This document shows, one piece after another, positions 1-13,465 of a stretch of 64,000 bases of DNA (positions are counted from its first letter, which is position 1; every line of letters begins with the position of its first letter). Origin of the DNA: Leclercia adecarboxylata (GTDB lineage: Bacteria > Pseudomonadota > Gammaproteobacteria > Enterobacterales > Enterobacteriaceae); assembly GCA_901472455.1 (NCBI GenBank), contig LR590464.1, positions 1-64,000 of the forward strand, written 5' to 3'. Under the pieces are notes generated by a model. It was given only the letters and a program-made list of their open reading frames with translations. It was not told where the DNA came from and ran no database searches. The position numbers and the translations under genes were made by a program.

Positions 1-1335
1 ATGTGGATCCGCCCGTTGCAGGCGGAGCTGAGCGATAACACGCTGGCTTTGTATGCGCCAAACCGTTTTGTGCTCGATTGGGTAAGGGACAAATACCTTA
101 ATAACATCAATGGACTGCTGAACGAATTTTGCGGTACCGATGCCCCACAGCTGCGTTTTGAAGTGGGCACAAAAGCCGGTCACCCAAACCCTTAAAGAGA
201 CCGTTAACGTCGCCGCAGCACCCCGCGCAAACCGCGCAGGTTCACATGCCGCGCGTCGCCCCAGCGCCGCGTTCAGGCTGGGACAACGTGCCGGCCCCGG
301 CGGAGCCGACATACCGCTCCAACGTTAACGTCAAACACACCTTCGATAACTTCGTCGAGGGTAAATCGAACCAGCTGGCGCGCGCGGCGGCCCGTCAGGT
401 GGCGGATAACCCGGGCGGCGCCTATAACCCGCTGTTCCTCTATGGCGGCACCGGTCTGGGTAAAACGCACCTGTTGCACGCGGTTGGCAATGGCATCGTG
501 GCGCGTAAGCCGAATGCCAAAGTCGTGTATATGCACTCCGAGCGCTTCGTTCAGGACATGGTTAAAGCCCTGCAAAACAACGCGATCGAAGAGTTTAAAC
601 GCTACTACCGCTCCGTTGATGCGCTGCTGATCGATGACATTCAATTCTTTGCTAATAAAGAACGATCTCAGGAAGAGTTTTTCCACACCTTCAATGCCCT
701 GCTGGAAGGCAATCAGCAGATCATTTTGACCTCGGATCGTTATCCGAAAGAGATCAACGGGGTTGAGGATCGTCTGAAATCCCGCTTCGGCTGGGGCCTG
801 ACCGTGGCGATCGAGCCGCCGGAACTGGAAACCCGCGTGGCGATCCTGATGAAAAAGGCCGACGAGAACGACATTCGTCTGCCGGGTGAGGTGGCGTTCT
901 TTATTGCCAAGCGTCTGCGTTCCAATGTTCGTGAGCTGGAAGGCGCACTGAACCGCGTCATCGCCAATGCCAACTTCACCGGACGGGCGATCACCATCGA
1001 TTTCGTGCGTGAAGCGCTGCGCGATCTGCTGGCATTGCAGGAAAAAACTGGTCACCATCGACAATATTCAGAAGACGGTGGCGGAGTACTACAAAATTAA
1101 AGTGGCGGATTTGCTGTCCAAACGTCGATCCCGCTCGGTGGCGAGACCGCGTCAGATGGCGATGGCGCTGGCAAAGGAACTCACCAACCACAGCCTGCCG
1201 GAAATCGGTGATGCCTTTGGTGGCCGTGACCATACCACCGTGCTGCACGCCTGTCGTAAGATCGAGCAGCTGCGTGAAGAAAGCCACGACATAAAAGAAG
1301 ACTTCTCCAATTTAATCAGAACATTATCTTCGTGA
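1..1335 (+). CDS. dnaA: DnaA, chromosomal replication initiator (5' end outside window, three frameshifts)
   Basis: Replication initiator ATPase that binds DnaA boxes at oriC and loads DnaB. The first visible codon matches about Met24 of E. coli DnaA, so roughly 23 residues lie upstream. Domain III carries the P-loop [11 protein letters not shown] and Walker [10 protein letters not shown]; domain IV carries the signature [18 protein letters not shown]. Three one-base insertions break the frame: an extra A at 173-176, an extra C at 221-224 and an extra A at 1042-1047. All are in homopolymers, and reading through them restores the family sequence, so they are very likely sequencing errors in an essential gene. 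It is followed 4 bp later by dnaN, as in other enterobacteria. Confidence 0.97.
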
Positions 1336-1339
1336 CGCT

Positions 1340-2443
1340 ATGAAATTTACCGTTGAACGTGAACACTTATTAAAACCGCTGCAACAGGTGAGTGGCCCCT
1401 TAGGCGGCCGCCCGACGCTGCCTATTCTCGGTAACCTGCTGCTACAGGTCGCAGACGGCACGCTGTCGCTGACCGGCACCGATCTCGAGATGGAAATGGT
1501 CGCACGCGTGACGCTTTCTCAGCCTCACGAAGCGGGCGCTACCACTGTTCCAGCGCGTAAGTTCTTTGATATCTGCCGTGGCCTGCCTGAAGGGGCAGAG
1601 ATTGCCGTGCAGCTGGAAGGCGATCGCATGCTGGTGCGCTCCGGCCGCAGCCGCTTCTCGCTCTCCACGCTCCCGGCTATCGACTTCCCGAACCTCGATG
1701 ACTGGCAGAGCGAAGTCGAATTCACCCTGCCGCAGGCAACCATGAAGCGTCTGATTGAAGCCACCCAGTTCTCGATGGCGCATCAGGACGTTCGCTACTA
1801 CTTAAACGGCATGCTGTTCGAAACCGAAGGTGAAGAGCTGCGTACCGTCGCCACCGACGGCCACCGTCTGGCGGTCTGCTCCATGCCGATTGGCGTGAGC
1901 TTGCCGAACCATTCGGTGATCGTGCCTCGTAAAGGCGTGATTGAGCTGATGCGTATGCTCGACGGCGGCGAAACCCCGCTGCGCGTGCAGATTGGGAGCA
2001 ACAACATTCGCGCGCATGTCGGTGACTTTATCTTCACCTCTAAGTTGGTGGATGGTCGCTTCCCGGACTATCGCCGCGTATTGCCGAAGAACCCGGACAA
2101 AACGCTGGAAGCGGGCTGCGATATTCTCAAGCAGGCCTTTGCTCGTGCGGCGATCCTCTCTAACGAGAAGTTCCGCGGCGTGCGTCTGTATGTCAGCGAA
2201 AACCAGCTGAAGATTACGGCTAACAACCCGGAGCAGGAAGAAGCCGAAGAGATCCTCGATGTCACCTATGCGGCGGGCACCGAAATGGAAATCGGCTTTA
2301 ACGTCAGTTACGTGCTGGATGTGCTGAACGCACTGAAATGCGAAAACGTGCGTATTCTGCTGACGGATTCCGTGTCGAGCGTACAGATTGAAGATGCCGC
2401 ATCACAGTCGGCTGCTTATGTTGTCATGCCAATGAGACTGTAG
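1340..2443 (+). CDS. dnaN: DNA polymerase III beta sliding clamp
   Basis: Ring-shaped processivity clamp that tethers polymerase III and other repair polymerases to DNA. The intact 367-residue frame starts MKFTVEREHLLKPLQQVSG and ends AAYVVMPMRL, the C-terminal edge of the clamp pocket that binds partner proteins. It is one residue longer than the E. coli protein as I remember it. It lies directly downstream of dnaA, with which it is normally co-transcribed. Unusually, it does not abut recF: about 147 bp separate the two genes, most of it an imperfect palindrome. Confidence 0.98.
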   Translation: MKFTVEREHLLKPLQQVSGPLGGRPTLPILGNLLLQVADGTLSLTGTDLEMEMVARVTLSQPHEAGATTVPARKFFDICRGLPEGAEIAVQLEGDRMLVRSGRSRFSLSTLPAIDFPNLDDWQSEVEFTLPQATMKRLIEATQFSMAHQDVRYYLNGMLFETEGEELRTVATDGHRLAVCSMPIGVSLPNHSVIVPRKGVIELMRMLDGGETPLRVQIGSNNIRAHVGDFIFTSKLVDGRFPDYRRVLPKNPDKTLEAGCDILKQAFARAAILSNEKFRGVRLYVSENQLKITANNPEQEEAEEILDVTYAAGTEMEIGFNVSYVLDVLNALKCENVRILLTDSVSSVQIEDAASQSAAYVVMPMRL

Positions 2444-2466
2444 TGATAACTATCGGGCTATCTTAC

Positions 2467-2556
2467 TTGCCACTTTCAACCTGGGCTGTGCTCGCCCCTG
2501 TCGCGTACTCCGTGTACGTTTCAGGGTCTGTGCGCAGTCCGCGTTGAAACTGGCTG
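2467..2556. repeat. Long imperfect palindrome between dnaN and recF
   Basis: The left arm beginning GCCACTTTCAACCTGGGCTG at 2469 pairs with the right arm ending at 2554, whose reverse complement begins GCCAGTTTCAACGCGGACTG. The arms agree at roughly 70 percent of positions by eye. The centre holds a small perfect hairpin, CGTAC-TCCGT-GTACG, at about 2505-2519. The element has no coding capacity. The size and shape are those of an intergenic mobile palindrome (ERIC- or MITE-like), but the sequence is not the ERIC consensus. I saw no second copy in this window. Confidence 0.7.
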
Positions 2557-2590
2557 CGCCGATTACGCCCTGGCCCGAAGAAACCCAGAT

Positions 2591-6109
<3,519 letters not shown>

Positions 6110-6201
6110 GTCTGCCTCCGCGCTTTCCTTACGGGAAGGCGCGGATCAGCTTGCTTCACACTATCATCGGGTTGAATTGTCGGTTTTTTATAGGCGTAAG
6201 C

Positions 6202-6958
6202 ATGGAACAGGCGATCACTAAAAGGCGCTATTATGATGTTGGTCTCCAGATAGAGGAGCTGCTCTATTCTGGGGTGTTTAAAGCAGGAGAGCGGCTTCCT
6301 TCGGAAAGAGAGCTCGGAGAACGTTTTAACACCAGTCGAACCACAATCCGTGAAGCTAATTATCATGCTTGAGCTGAAGGGCGTGGTGGAAGTTCGTCAG
6401 GGTGCTGGCATCTATTTCATTGATAGCCCTGAAAAAGTTAAAATCAAAAAGCTCTTTTGCCCTATTCCGATATCGGCCCTTTCGAACTGCTTCAGGCCCG
6501 GCAGGTTATAGAGAGCAATATTACCGGTTTTTGCCGCAACGCAGATCAGGCTGAATGAGCTAACGCGAGCTTAAGCGAATCATTGCCCAGCAGGTTAAGC
6601 TGATTGACGGTGATAGCGACAAATTCGAAGAGCTGGATCGGGAGTTCCACAATATTATTGCCGAGGGCGACGCAAAACCGCGTGCTGATGAAGCAATCTG
6701 CAGAGCTCTGGCGAGCCGTCAGAACGGAAAACCCCCCGCTGGAAACGCCTGAATTACCACTACCTGCATAAAAAAAGAGTTACGCATGATGTGGGTTGAA
6801 GATCACCGCTCTATCTTCCTCGCCCTACAGAAGCGTAATGCTGAACAAGCCGTCAGGCATCCTGGAACCACCTTGAAAACAGCAAAAACGAACTGGTGAA
6901 AATCTTCCATCAGGACGAGTCGCTGGATGATTTTGACGACTTTTTCTTTGCCACCTGA
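6202..6958 (+). CDS. GntR-family (UxuR/ExuR-like FadR subgroup) regulator, several frameshifts
   Basis: The N-terminal winged helix-turn-helix reads GVFKAGERLPSERELGERF, followed by TSRTTIREA. The continuation, after one frame change, reads IIMLELKGVVEVRQGAGIYF, which is close to E. coli UxuR and ExuR, the hexuronate repressors. The C-terminal ligand domain is readable only in pieces (for example FELLQARQ, with the frame changing more than once) and ends NELVKIFHQDESLDDF. Its likely role is to control the adjacent sugar-acid genes: TGGTA-type operator half-sites like the UxuR/ExuR consensus occur in the divergent gap at 8091-8484. The number of shifts is higher than in most neighbours, so real decay cannot be excluded. 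Confidence 0.75.
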
Positions 6959-6964
6959 TTCTGC

Positions 6965-6992
6965 GCCGGGCCTGCATGGTGGCAGGCCCGGC
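6965..6992. terminator. Perfect 11-bp hairpin between convergent genes
   Basis: GCCGGGCCTGC at 6965-6975 is exactly complementary to GCAGGCCCGGC at 6982-6992, with a 6-base loop. It lies just after the regulator stop and just beyond the expected 3' end of the convergent dehydratase gene, so it probably serves as a shared terminator. There is no strong T run. Confidence 0.6.
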
Positions 6993-7005
6993 AACCATCC
7001 AGACT

Positions 7006-8090
7006 TCATATGGGTTGAGTTTATCCCAGTCAAATTCAACACCAATGCCGCATTCATCTGGGGGCGACGGCCGGTAGTTCTCTACCACTAACGGACGTTT
7101 CGTATAGCGATCGATAGGGAGAAACTATGTACTTCCAGCCAGCCGGTATCAAAAGCGGATACCAGGCTAACGTGTAGTTCCTGCATACCGTGCGAGCAAA
7201 TCGGCAAACCATAATTGGTCGACAATCTGGCAGCCTTCAGCCAACCGGTGATCCCACCAGCAGTTCGAGGCATCTGGCTGAATGAACCCTAACCTGGCGC
7301 GATCCAGCGCATAGCCAAATTCATGAATGGTATGCAGATTTTCCCCCATCGCCAGTGGAATAGTGGTGTTTTCAGCAATGCGGGCGTAGCCGTCGTAATC
7401 ATCAGGAATGGTTGGCTCTTCAAACCAGCTAATATCGCATGACTCAACCGCCTTCGAGAGCGCAATAGCCTGTTCAACAGAGAGCGAGTAGTTAGCATCA
7501 ATCATAAAGGTTACGTCAGGGCCAATAAGCTGGCGAACCGCCTTGATACGGTCGATATCATCCTGTGGATTTTTCTGTCCCACCTTTATTTTCACGGCGT
7601 TAAAGCCGCTGTCCAGATAACCCTGGATGCTACGCAGCAGCTTATCGAGTGGAAACGCCAGATCAATGCCACCGCAGTAGGCTTTACAGCTGTTATTGGC
7701 ACCGCCCGCCATTTTCCAGAGCGGTAATTGCTCACGTTTGCCCTTCAAATCCCATAACGCAATATCGACCGTTGAGGTTGCAAACGAGGCAATTCTCCCC
7801 GTCCAACATAGTGAATATGCCACTCCATAAAGTCGTAAATGGCATCGATCTCCGCCGCGTCTTTACCTACAAGGACCGGAGCCAAAATCGTGATCAATCA
7901 TCGCCTTAATGGCATAACCCCCTTTACCGCCGGTATAGGTATAACCGGTGCCGGTCGCGCCATTTTCCAGGGTAATCGTGGTCGTGATGAGTTCAAAATG
8001 GCTGTGATCGCCATGTTTCGCATCCACCAGTATTTCCGCCAGCGGCACTTTGAACAGTCGGGTTTGAACGTGTTTGATAAGCGTATTCAT
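7006..8090 (-). CDS. Enolase-superfamily (mandelate racemase subgroup) sugar-acid dehydratase/cycloisomerase, frameshifted
   Basis: Mg-dependent enzyme that abstracts the proton alpha to a carboxylate. Family residues are present in order: the KIKVGQ lysine pair, metal ligands in MIDANYS, WFEEP and MGENLH, the QPDASN strand and the general-base histidine in [11 protein letters not shown]. The start at 8090 ([19 protein letters not shown]) is clear. Frame changes occur near 7810-7870, near 7240 and near 7105. The 3' end is uncertain: the last family-like residues are [13 protein letters not shown] and I place the stop at about 7006. The substrate is unknown; the neighbours point to a hexonate or hexuronate-derived acid. 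It is not of the long fuconate or talarate dehydratase type. Confidence 0.8.
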
Positions 8091-8251
8091 TTCTTGGTCC
8101 TCTTAATTCCCATTATTCAATTCATTTGCTCAATGCTTTGGTATGCCTGTTTTGCTAATTGTGTAAACCAGATTGACGCGTTTTGATGAGTGTCTTTGGT
8201 TTAAATCATTTAAATTCAATGGATTGCCCGTGGTGGGCCTGTAGTTTATTT

Positions 8252-8266
8252 AATGGTACACCAATT
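8252..8266. promoter_or_regulatory. UxuR/ExuR-like operator
   Basis: AATGGTACACCAATT is nearly palindromic and close to the hexuronate-repressor consensus ATTGGTATACCAAT as I remember it. It sits centrally in the divergent gap and is the best of the candidate sites there. Confidence 0.5.
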
Positions 8267-8433
8267 TTTCTGGTGGCTCATTCGATGCTTATCACACTTT
8301 TCAATAAGCATGCTCTTTTTTTGTCTCTTGTTTTAACTATCCTGTTGATATTAATGGTATTTGGTTTGGGATCTGAATTTAATTAGGATTTCATTCATGT
8401 TCTTTGTTTACCATTTGAGATCATTATCACTGT

Positions 8434-8447
8434 TTTGGTAAACCTGT
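8434..8447. promoter_or_regulatory. Second UxuR/ExuR-like operator
   Basis: TTTGGTAAACCTGT lies about 40 bp upstream of the oxidoreductase start and shares the TTGGTAnACC core with the site at 8252. A related TTTGGTATGCCTGT is at 8137-8150, close to the other divergent start. Confidence 0.4.
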
Positions 8448-8484
8448 TTGGCGTTATTGGTCGACGATTCGTGGAGGGTTTCTA

Positions 8485-9929
8485 ATGGAAAAGACAACGT
8501 ACGACAGACAAGCGCTGAAAGCCGATATCGTACATATCGGACTCGGGGCGTTTCATCGCGGGCACCAGGCGGTTTATACCGATCTCTGCAATGAAAGCAT
8601 GGAACAACGCTGGGGAATTTTTGGCATTAATATGTTTGGCAGCGCGGAGCTGGTGGATGAGTTGAATGCCCGGGAATGCCTGTTCAGCGTGGTGGAAAAA
8701 TCCGCTACCTCAACCACCTGCCGCCAGGTGCGGTCGATGGCTGGCGCACTTCATACGCCTGCGAGCGGTATTCAGGCCGCGATCGATAAACTGGCTGAAC
8801 CGCAGGTAAAAATCGTCTCGGCTGACCATCACTGAAAAAGGGTACTGCACCGATCCGCAATCACGCAGACTGGACCTCGGCAATCCGCTGATTCACCATG
8901 ATGTCACATCACCCCGCACACCTCAGTCGGCCATCGGTTTGCTGGTGGAAGCGTTGCGTATACGGCGCGAACGAAAACTCTCACCCTTTAGCGTTCTTTC
9001 CTGTGACAACATTCCGGAAAACGGCTTGCTGACCAGGCACGCGGTGCTCGACTTTGCGCGGCAGATTGATAGCGATCTGGCTGAGTGGATCGAAAGCAAT
9101 GTGACCTTTCCTGGTACCATGGTTGACCGCATCGTTCCCCGCCATGACGGCAGAACAGTTTGCCGTTATTGAAGAAGAAATGGGTTATGCCGATCCCTGC
9201 GGCGTGGTCTGCGAAGATTTTCGGCAGTGGGTGATCGAAGACAACTTTGTTGCCGGAAGACCAGAATGGGACAAGGCCGGAGCGATGTTTCGTCAGCGAC
9301 GTATTGCCCTACGAAGAGATGAAGCTGCGGATGTTAAACGGCAGCCATTCGTTCCTGGCCTATAACGGCAGCCTGGCAGGCTATGAATTTATCTATCAAT
9401 GCATGGCCGATCCCGTTCTTAATGCCGCGGTATTCCACCTGATGGTGGAAGAGCAAGCCAAATCCCTTAACCCGGCATTAAACCTGGATGTGGAACAGTA
9501 CGCCCGGCTGCTGGTTGCCCGCTTCAGCAACCCGCATATCAAACACAGAACCAGCCAGATCGCCATGGATGGTTCGCAGAAGCTTCCGCAACGCGCCATA
9601 GATCCATGGCGTACGCTACAGGCGCGCAAGGTAAAAGGGACGGCACTGGCGGTGCTGATCGCCGGTTGGCTTCATTACATTATTGGTGCTGTTTCTCGCG
9701 GCCAGGCCATCGCCGATCCCCTAAATGCAGAGTTTCATGCGCGGGTGAGCCAGTTTGACTCCTCATTGGAAACAGGCCCACGCCTTGCTACAGATCGAAA
9801 GCATCTTCGGCACGCTTGCCTGTGACAACACCTCATTTTTGCACGAAATCCGTCTCGCTTTTCTTACCATCGAATCTGAGGGCGTTCGTGACGCCATCAA
9901 AAAATCTATTGCTGCAGGAAAATCCATGA
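8485..9929 (+). CDS. Mannitol dehydrogenase/D-mannonate oxidoreductase family protein (UxuB/YeiQ-like), frameshifted
   Basis: NAD-dependent polyol-specific long-chain dehydrogenase; relatives reduce fructuronate or tagaturonate to the aldonate. The Rossmann motif HIGLGAFHRGHQAVY is at the N-terminus. Then come DNFVAGRPEW and the catalytic Lys-Asn-His set in EEMKLRMLNGSHS. Breaks lie near 8823, 9130, 9275 and 9740-9900. Because of a late shift the 3' end reads into the next gene; I place its stop in the ATGA overlap at 9926-9929, which implies translational coupling. Close in layout to E. coli YeiQ; the substrate is not proven. Confidence 0.8.
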
Positions 9930-10944
9930 AAACGCTTATTTGCCAACAACCGCACCAGATTGAGTACATCGAAAGAGACATTCCTTCATTAAAAGAGGGT
10001 GAGGCGCTTCTTAAAACCCGCGCGGTGGGGATTTGCGGCACCGATATCCATGCTTTTGCGGGCCGGCAGCCCTTCTTTTCCTACCCACGGGTACTGGGCC
10101 ATGAAATTTGCGGCGTAGTAGAAGAGACAGGCAGCGCATGCACTCGCGTCAAAAAAGGGCTGCGCTATAGCGTTATTCCGTGCATTCCTGCGGTAGCTGT
10201 GCCGCCTGCCAGGAGGGCAAGACTAACTGCTGCGAAAACGTCTCTTTGTATGGCGTGCATCAGGACGGCGGTTTTAGCGAATATCTCGCTGTCCGCGAAG
10301 AGAACCTGGTCGAGTTGCCGTCCAGCCTGAGTGATAACGCCGGGGCGCTGGTAGAGTGTTTTGCCATTGGCGCCCATGCGGTTCGTCGGGCCGATATCAG
10401 GCCGCAGCAAAATGTGCTGATTGTGGGTGCTGGCCCGATTGGACTGGCGGCGGCTGCGATAGCCAAAGCGAAGGGCGGGCGCGTTGTGGTTGCCGATATT
10501 GATGCGGGCCGCCGTCAGCAAATCAGTGAAAAACTGGCGGTAGCCACCCTGGATCCGACCCTGCAAAGCTATCCAGAAGATCTGAAAGCCTGCTTTGACG
10601 GCCAGTTAGCCTGTGTCCCTTATGGACGCTACAGGAAATAAAGCGTCAATGTCACGTTTCGGTCGACCTTATTCGACACGGTGGGAAAATTGTCTTTATT
10701 GGACTCTATATTGGCGAACTGCAGCTTGATGACCCGACATTTCCATAAAAAAGAGACCACGCTTTTAGCCAGCCGTAATGCCACGCGCGAAGACTTCGAG
10801 TGCGTTATCGCATTAATGGCGGACGGGGTATTACACGAAGGTTTAATGGTTAATAAGGAATATGACTTTTACAGCTTCGGTGACGGTTATAAAGAAGACG
10901 TTGTCGAAAATAAAAAATTAGTTAAAGGCGTCATTAAATTTTAA
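9926..10944 (+). CDS. Zinc-dependent alcohol dehydrogenase, L-galactonate/L-gulonate 5-dehydrogenase-like (LgoD/RspB-like), frameshifted
   Basis: Medium-chain dehydrogenase. Catalytic-zinc motif VGICGTDIHAF and GHEICG come first. The structural-zinc cysteines follow in CGSCAACQEGKTNCC, then the NAD-binding GAGPIGLAAAAIAKA, ending ENKKLVKGVIKF. It closely parallels E. coli LgoD (YjjN), which oxidises L-galactonate to tagaturonate, including the stretch QPFFSYPRVLGHEICG. Frame changes occur near 10180 and 10625. The start at 9926 overlaps the upstream stop. Together with the UxuB-like enzyme this makes a classic oxidise-then-reduce epimerisation of an aldonate, which is inference from the pair. 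Confidence 0.82.
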
Positions 10945-10955
10945 GGAAGATTTCG

Positions 10956-11970
10956 ATGTCCAGCGTATTAATTAAAGAAGATGAATTAAAAGCGTTAGTC
11001 TTAACAAAATTAACTCGTGCCGGTCTGGATGACAACACGGCAAGAGAGGTCACCGATGTGCTGGTGCATGCCGACATGACGGGTGTCCATTCGCACGGCG
11101 TTATGCGAGTTGAACATTACTGCACGCGCCTGCAGGCGGGGGGGTTAAATCCGGCTGCCGTGATGGCATTCCAGTCGATTTCACCTTCTGTCGCCGTGTT
11201 GGATTCAGATGATGGTATGGGGCATTCAGCGCTGCTTGCCGCCACGGATCGTGCGGTACAGCTGGCAAAAGAGACTGGGGTAGGTTTTGTTGGCATCAAA
11301 AAACACCTCTCACTGCGGCGCACTCTCCTATTTTGCCGAACGTGCGACCCGCCAGGGGGCTATCGCCATTGTGATGACGCAGACAGACACCTGCGTAGCG
11401 CCTTATGGCGGTGCGGAACGTTTTCTGGGGACCAACCCTCTGGCCTTTGGTTTTCCGGTAAAAGATGAAGCGCCAATGATTGTCGACATGGCCACCAGCG
11501 CCGTTGCCTTTGGCAAAATTTTACATGCCAAGGAGACCGGACAGCCTGTTGGTGAAGGGCTGGCGCTGGATAAAGAGGGCAACGTGACAACTGACCCGCA
11601 CAAAATAGAAAACCTCCTGCCTTTTGGTAAGCATAAAGGCTCCGGGATTGCGCTGGCGATAGATGCCCTGACCGGCATCTTAATGGGGGCCAACTTCGGC
11701 AACCATATTGTACGTATGTACGGTGACTACGACAAAATGCGTAAGCTGGCGAGCCTGGTCATTGCCATCGATCCAGACAAACTGGGTAATGCCTTTTTTG
11801 CCGCGACGATGAAGACCATGAGGGATGAATTGCGGGCGGTAAGACCGGTTCCTGGTGTGGAAAAAGTCCTTGCTCCGAACGATCCTCAGATGGCTTATAA
11901 AGCCAAATGTCAGCGCGAGGGCATTCCGGTAGCTGAAGGTATTTACCAGTATTTAACCAGTGAGAATTAA
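10956..11970 (+). CDS. Ldh2-family NAD(P)-dependent oxidoreductase (AllD/YiaK-like), one frameshift
   Basis: Malate/L-lactate/ureidoglycolate dehydrogenase family. The family histidine motif is in MTGVHSHGVMRVEHY, substrate-binding segments are SHCGALSYFAERA and FLGTNPLAFGFPV, and the end PVAEGIYQYL resembles AllD. One shift near 11297-11305 (extra A in the run before NTSHCGALSY). It follows the zinc dehydrogenase by 11 bp with SD AAGGAAG, so it belongs to the same operon. In this setting it probably reduces or oxidises a 2-keto sugar acid; the exact substrate cannot be read from sequence. Confidence 0.8.
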
Positions 11971-12070
11971 AAACGATACAATCGACAACATGGAGAGGAT
12001 GATATCTATCTTATTTATTATTAATCCTGAATAAATATAACTGGACGTACCCTACATCATGGAGAGAAAT

Positions 12071-13306
12071 ATGTATACCAATAGAAGGTATTTTATACTC
12101 GTTCTGCTTTTTATTGCATCGATGATAAATTATATCGATAGGGCGGCTTTATCTATTCTCGCCCCTTATATAACCGCCGATCTCAATGTCAATAAAGCTG
12201 AGCTGGGCCTTATTTTCAGTAGCTTTGCTATTGGTTATGCTGTTTTTTGTTTTATTGGCGGCTGGCTGGCTGATAAATATGGCCCACGGCGCATTTTTGC
12301 TGGAGCCATGGGGCTATGGTCGCTTTTTGCAGGCTTAACCTGCATGGCGTTCAATTTTGTTTCGCTGTTTATCATCCGCGTGATATTTGGTGCCGCTGAA
12401 GGCCCGATGGGGTCAGTCACCAATAAAACGATTGTTAAATGGTTCCCTGCGAAGGAGCGCGCCCGCGCCGTGGGCGTCTCTTTTTCCGGCAACCCAATGG
12501 GTGGGGCAGTATCAGCGCCTATTGTTGCTGCCGCTGCGCTGGCATTTGGATGGCGGATGACCTTTATCGGCATGATGCTGATCGGTTTTGTCTGGGTGGT
12601 GATCTGGCTGGCTGCGACAAGAAACCGTACCGGCGATCAGAGCGATACGCAGCACCAGGCTTCCCCCGTTGATAGTGAAGAGAGCTGTCTGCCGGATGAA
12701 AAGCTCTCTTATTATCTGAAGCAGCCGATTATCCTCTTCACCGCGCTGGCCTTTTTCGCTTACAGCTACATACTCTTTTTCTTTATGACCTGGTTCCCCA
12801 GCTATCTGCTGGATGCGCGCGGGCTGAATATGCACGATATGAGTATCGCTAACGTCCTGCCGTGGTTGTTGGGGTTCGTTGGGCTGATCTCGGGTGGTTT
12901 TATCTCTGATTACATTTATAAAATCACCAATAATCTGCTGTTTTCCCGAAAGGTTATTATTGTCGTTGGGCTGATTATCGCTGCTGTCTGTATTACCGCG
13001 TCGGCGCTGGTGGCCAGCCTGTATAGCGCAATTGGTCTGATGTCCGTCGGTATGTTTGCCATGTATGTCACCACCTCCTGCTACTGGGCCATTGTGCAGG
13101 ATACGGTAAAAGGCAACAACGTTGGTGCAGTCAGTGGATTTATCCATTTTCTGGCGAACCTGGCCGGGGTGTTTGCGCCTATGTTGACTGGTTTCATTGT
13201 CCAGGGCACCGGGCAATATTATTCAGCTTTCTATCTGGTTGGAGCGCTGGCCATTATTTCAGCCGTGCTGTTAATGTTTGGCGGTCGAAAGAAAGCGGCA
13301 ATCTAA
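12071..13306 (+). CDS. MFS transporter, anion:cation symporter family (hexuronate/aldonate type)
   Basis: Twelve-helix major facilitator permease, intact, ending MFGGRKKAAI. The N-terminal signature NYIDRAALSILAPYI and the loop motif GGWLADKYGPRR match the ACS family (GudP, ExuT, LgoT). I choose the ATG at 12071 because GGAGAG lies 5-10 bp before it; an upstream in-frame ATG at 12059 would place this SD inside the gene. Last gene of the sugar-acid operon, and the likely importer of its substrate. Confidence 0.85.
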   Translation: MYTNRRYFILVLLFIASMINYIDRAALSILAPYITADLNVNKAELGLIFSSFAIGYAVFCFIGGWLADKYGPRRIFAGAMGLWSLFAGLTCMAFNFVSLFIIRVIFGAAEGPMGSVTNKTIVKWFPAKERARAVGVSFSGNPMGGAVSAPIVAAAALAFGWRMTFIGMMLIGFVWVVIWLAATRNRTGDQSDTQHQASPVDSEESCLPDEKLSYYLKQPIILFTALAFFAYSYILFFFMTWFPSYLLDARGLNMHDMSIANVLPWLLGFVGLISGGFISDYIYKITNNLLFSRKVIIVVGLIIAAVCITASALVASLYSAIGLMSVGMFAMYVTTSCYWAIVQDTVKGNNVGAVSGFIHFLANLAGVFAPMLTGFIVQGTGQYYSAFYLVGALAIISAVLLMFGGRKKAAI

Positions 13307-13316
13307 AGACAGACGT

Positions 13317-13347
13317 AGCAATCCGGTAGCCAAGCTGCCGGATTGCT
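13317..13347 (+). terminator. Hairpin after the MFS gene
   Basis: AGCAATCCGG pairs exactly with CCGGATTGCT across an 11-base loop, 10 bp after the permease stop. It lacks a long T run, so termination strength is uncertain. Confidence 0.55.
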
Positions 13348-13465
13348 GCCGCCTAAACGGGGAATATTTCCTGTACTTTCAGCCCCGTTTTCCTTCTCCG
13401 GTGTTGCTGTTTTTTGAGCGGAATCGCGTTAGCATGAAGCCAGACTCATTCCAACCGGGGATCCC

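Larger units (their letters stand above)
8091..8484. promoter_or_regulatory. Divergent regulatory gap of the sugar-acid cluster
   Basis: A 394-bp AT-rich gap between the dehydratase (reading left) and the oxidoreductase operon (reading right). I see no gene in it. It contains at least three TGGTA-nACC-like sites (near 8138, 8252 and 8434) and a reverse half-site TTTACCA near 8406. These fit binding of a UxuR/ExuR-type GntR repressor. A good SD, GGAGGG, precedes the start at 8485. Confidence 0.6.
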
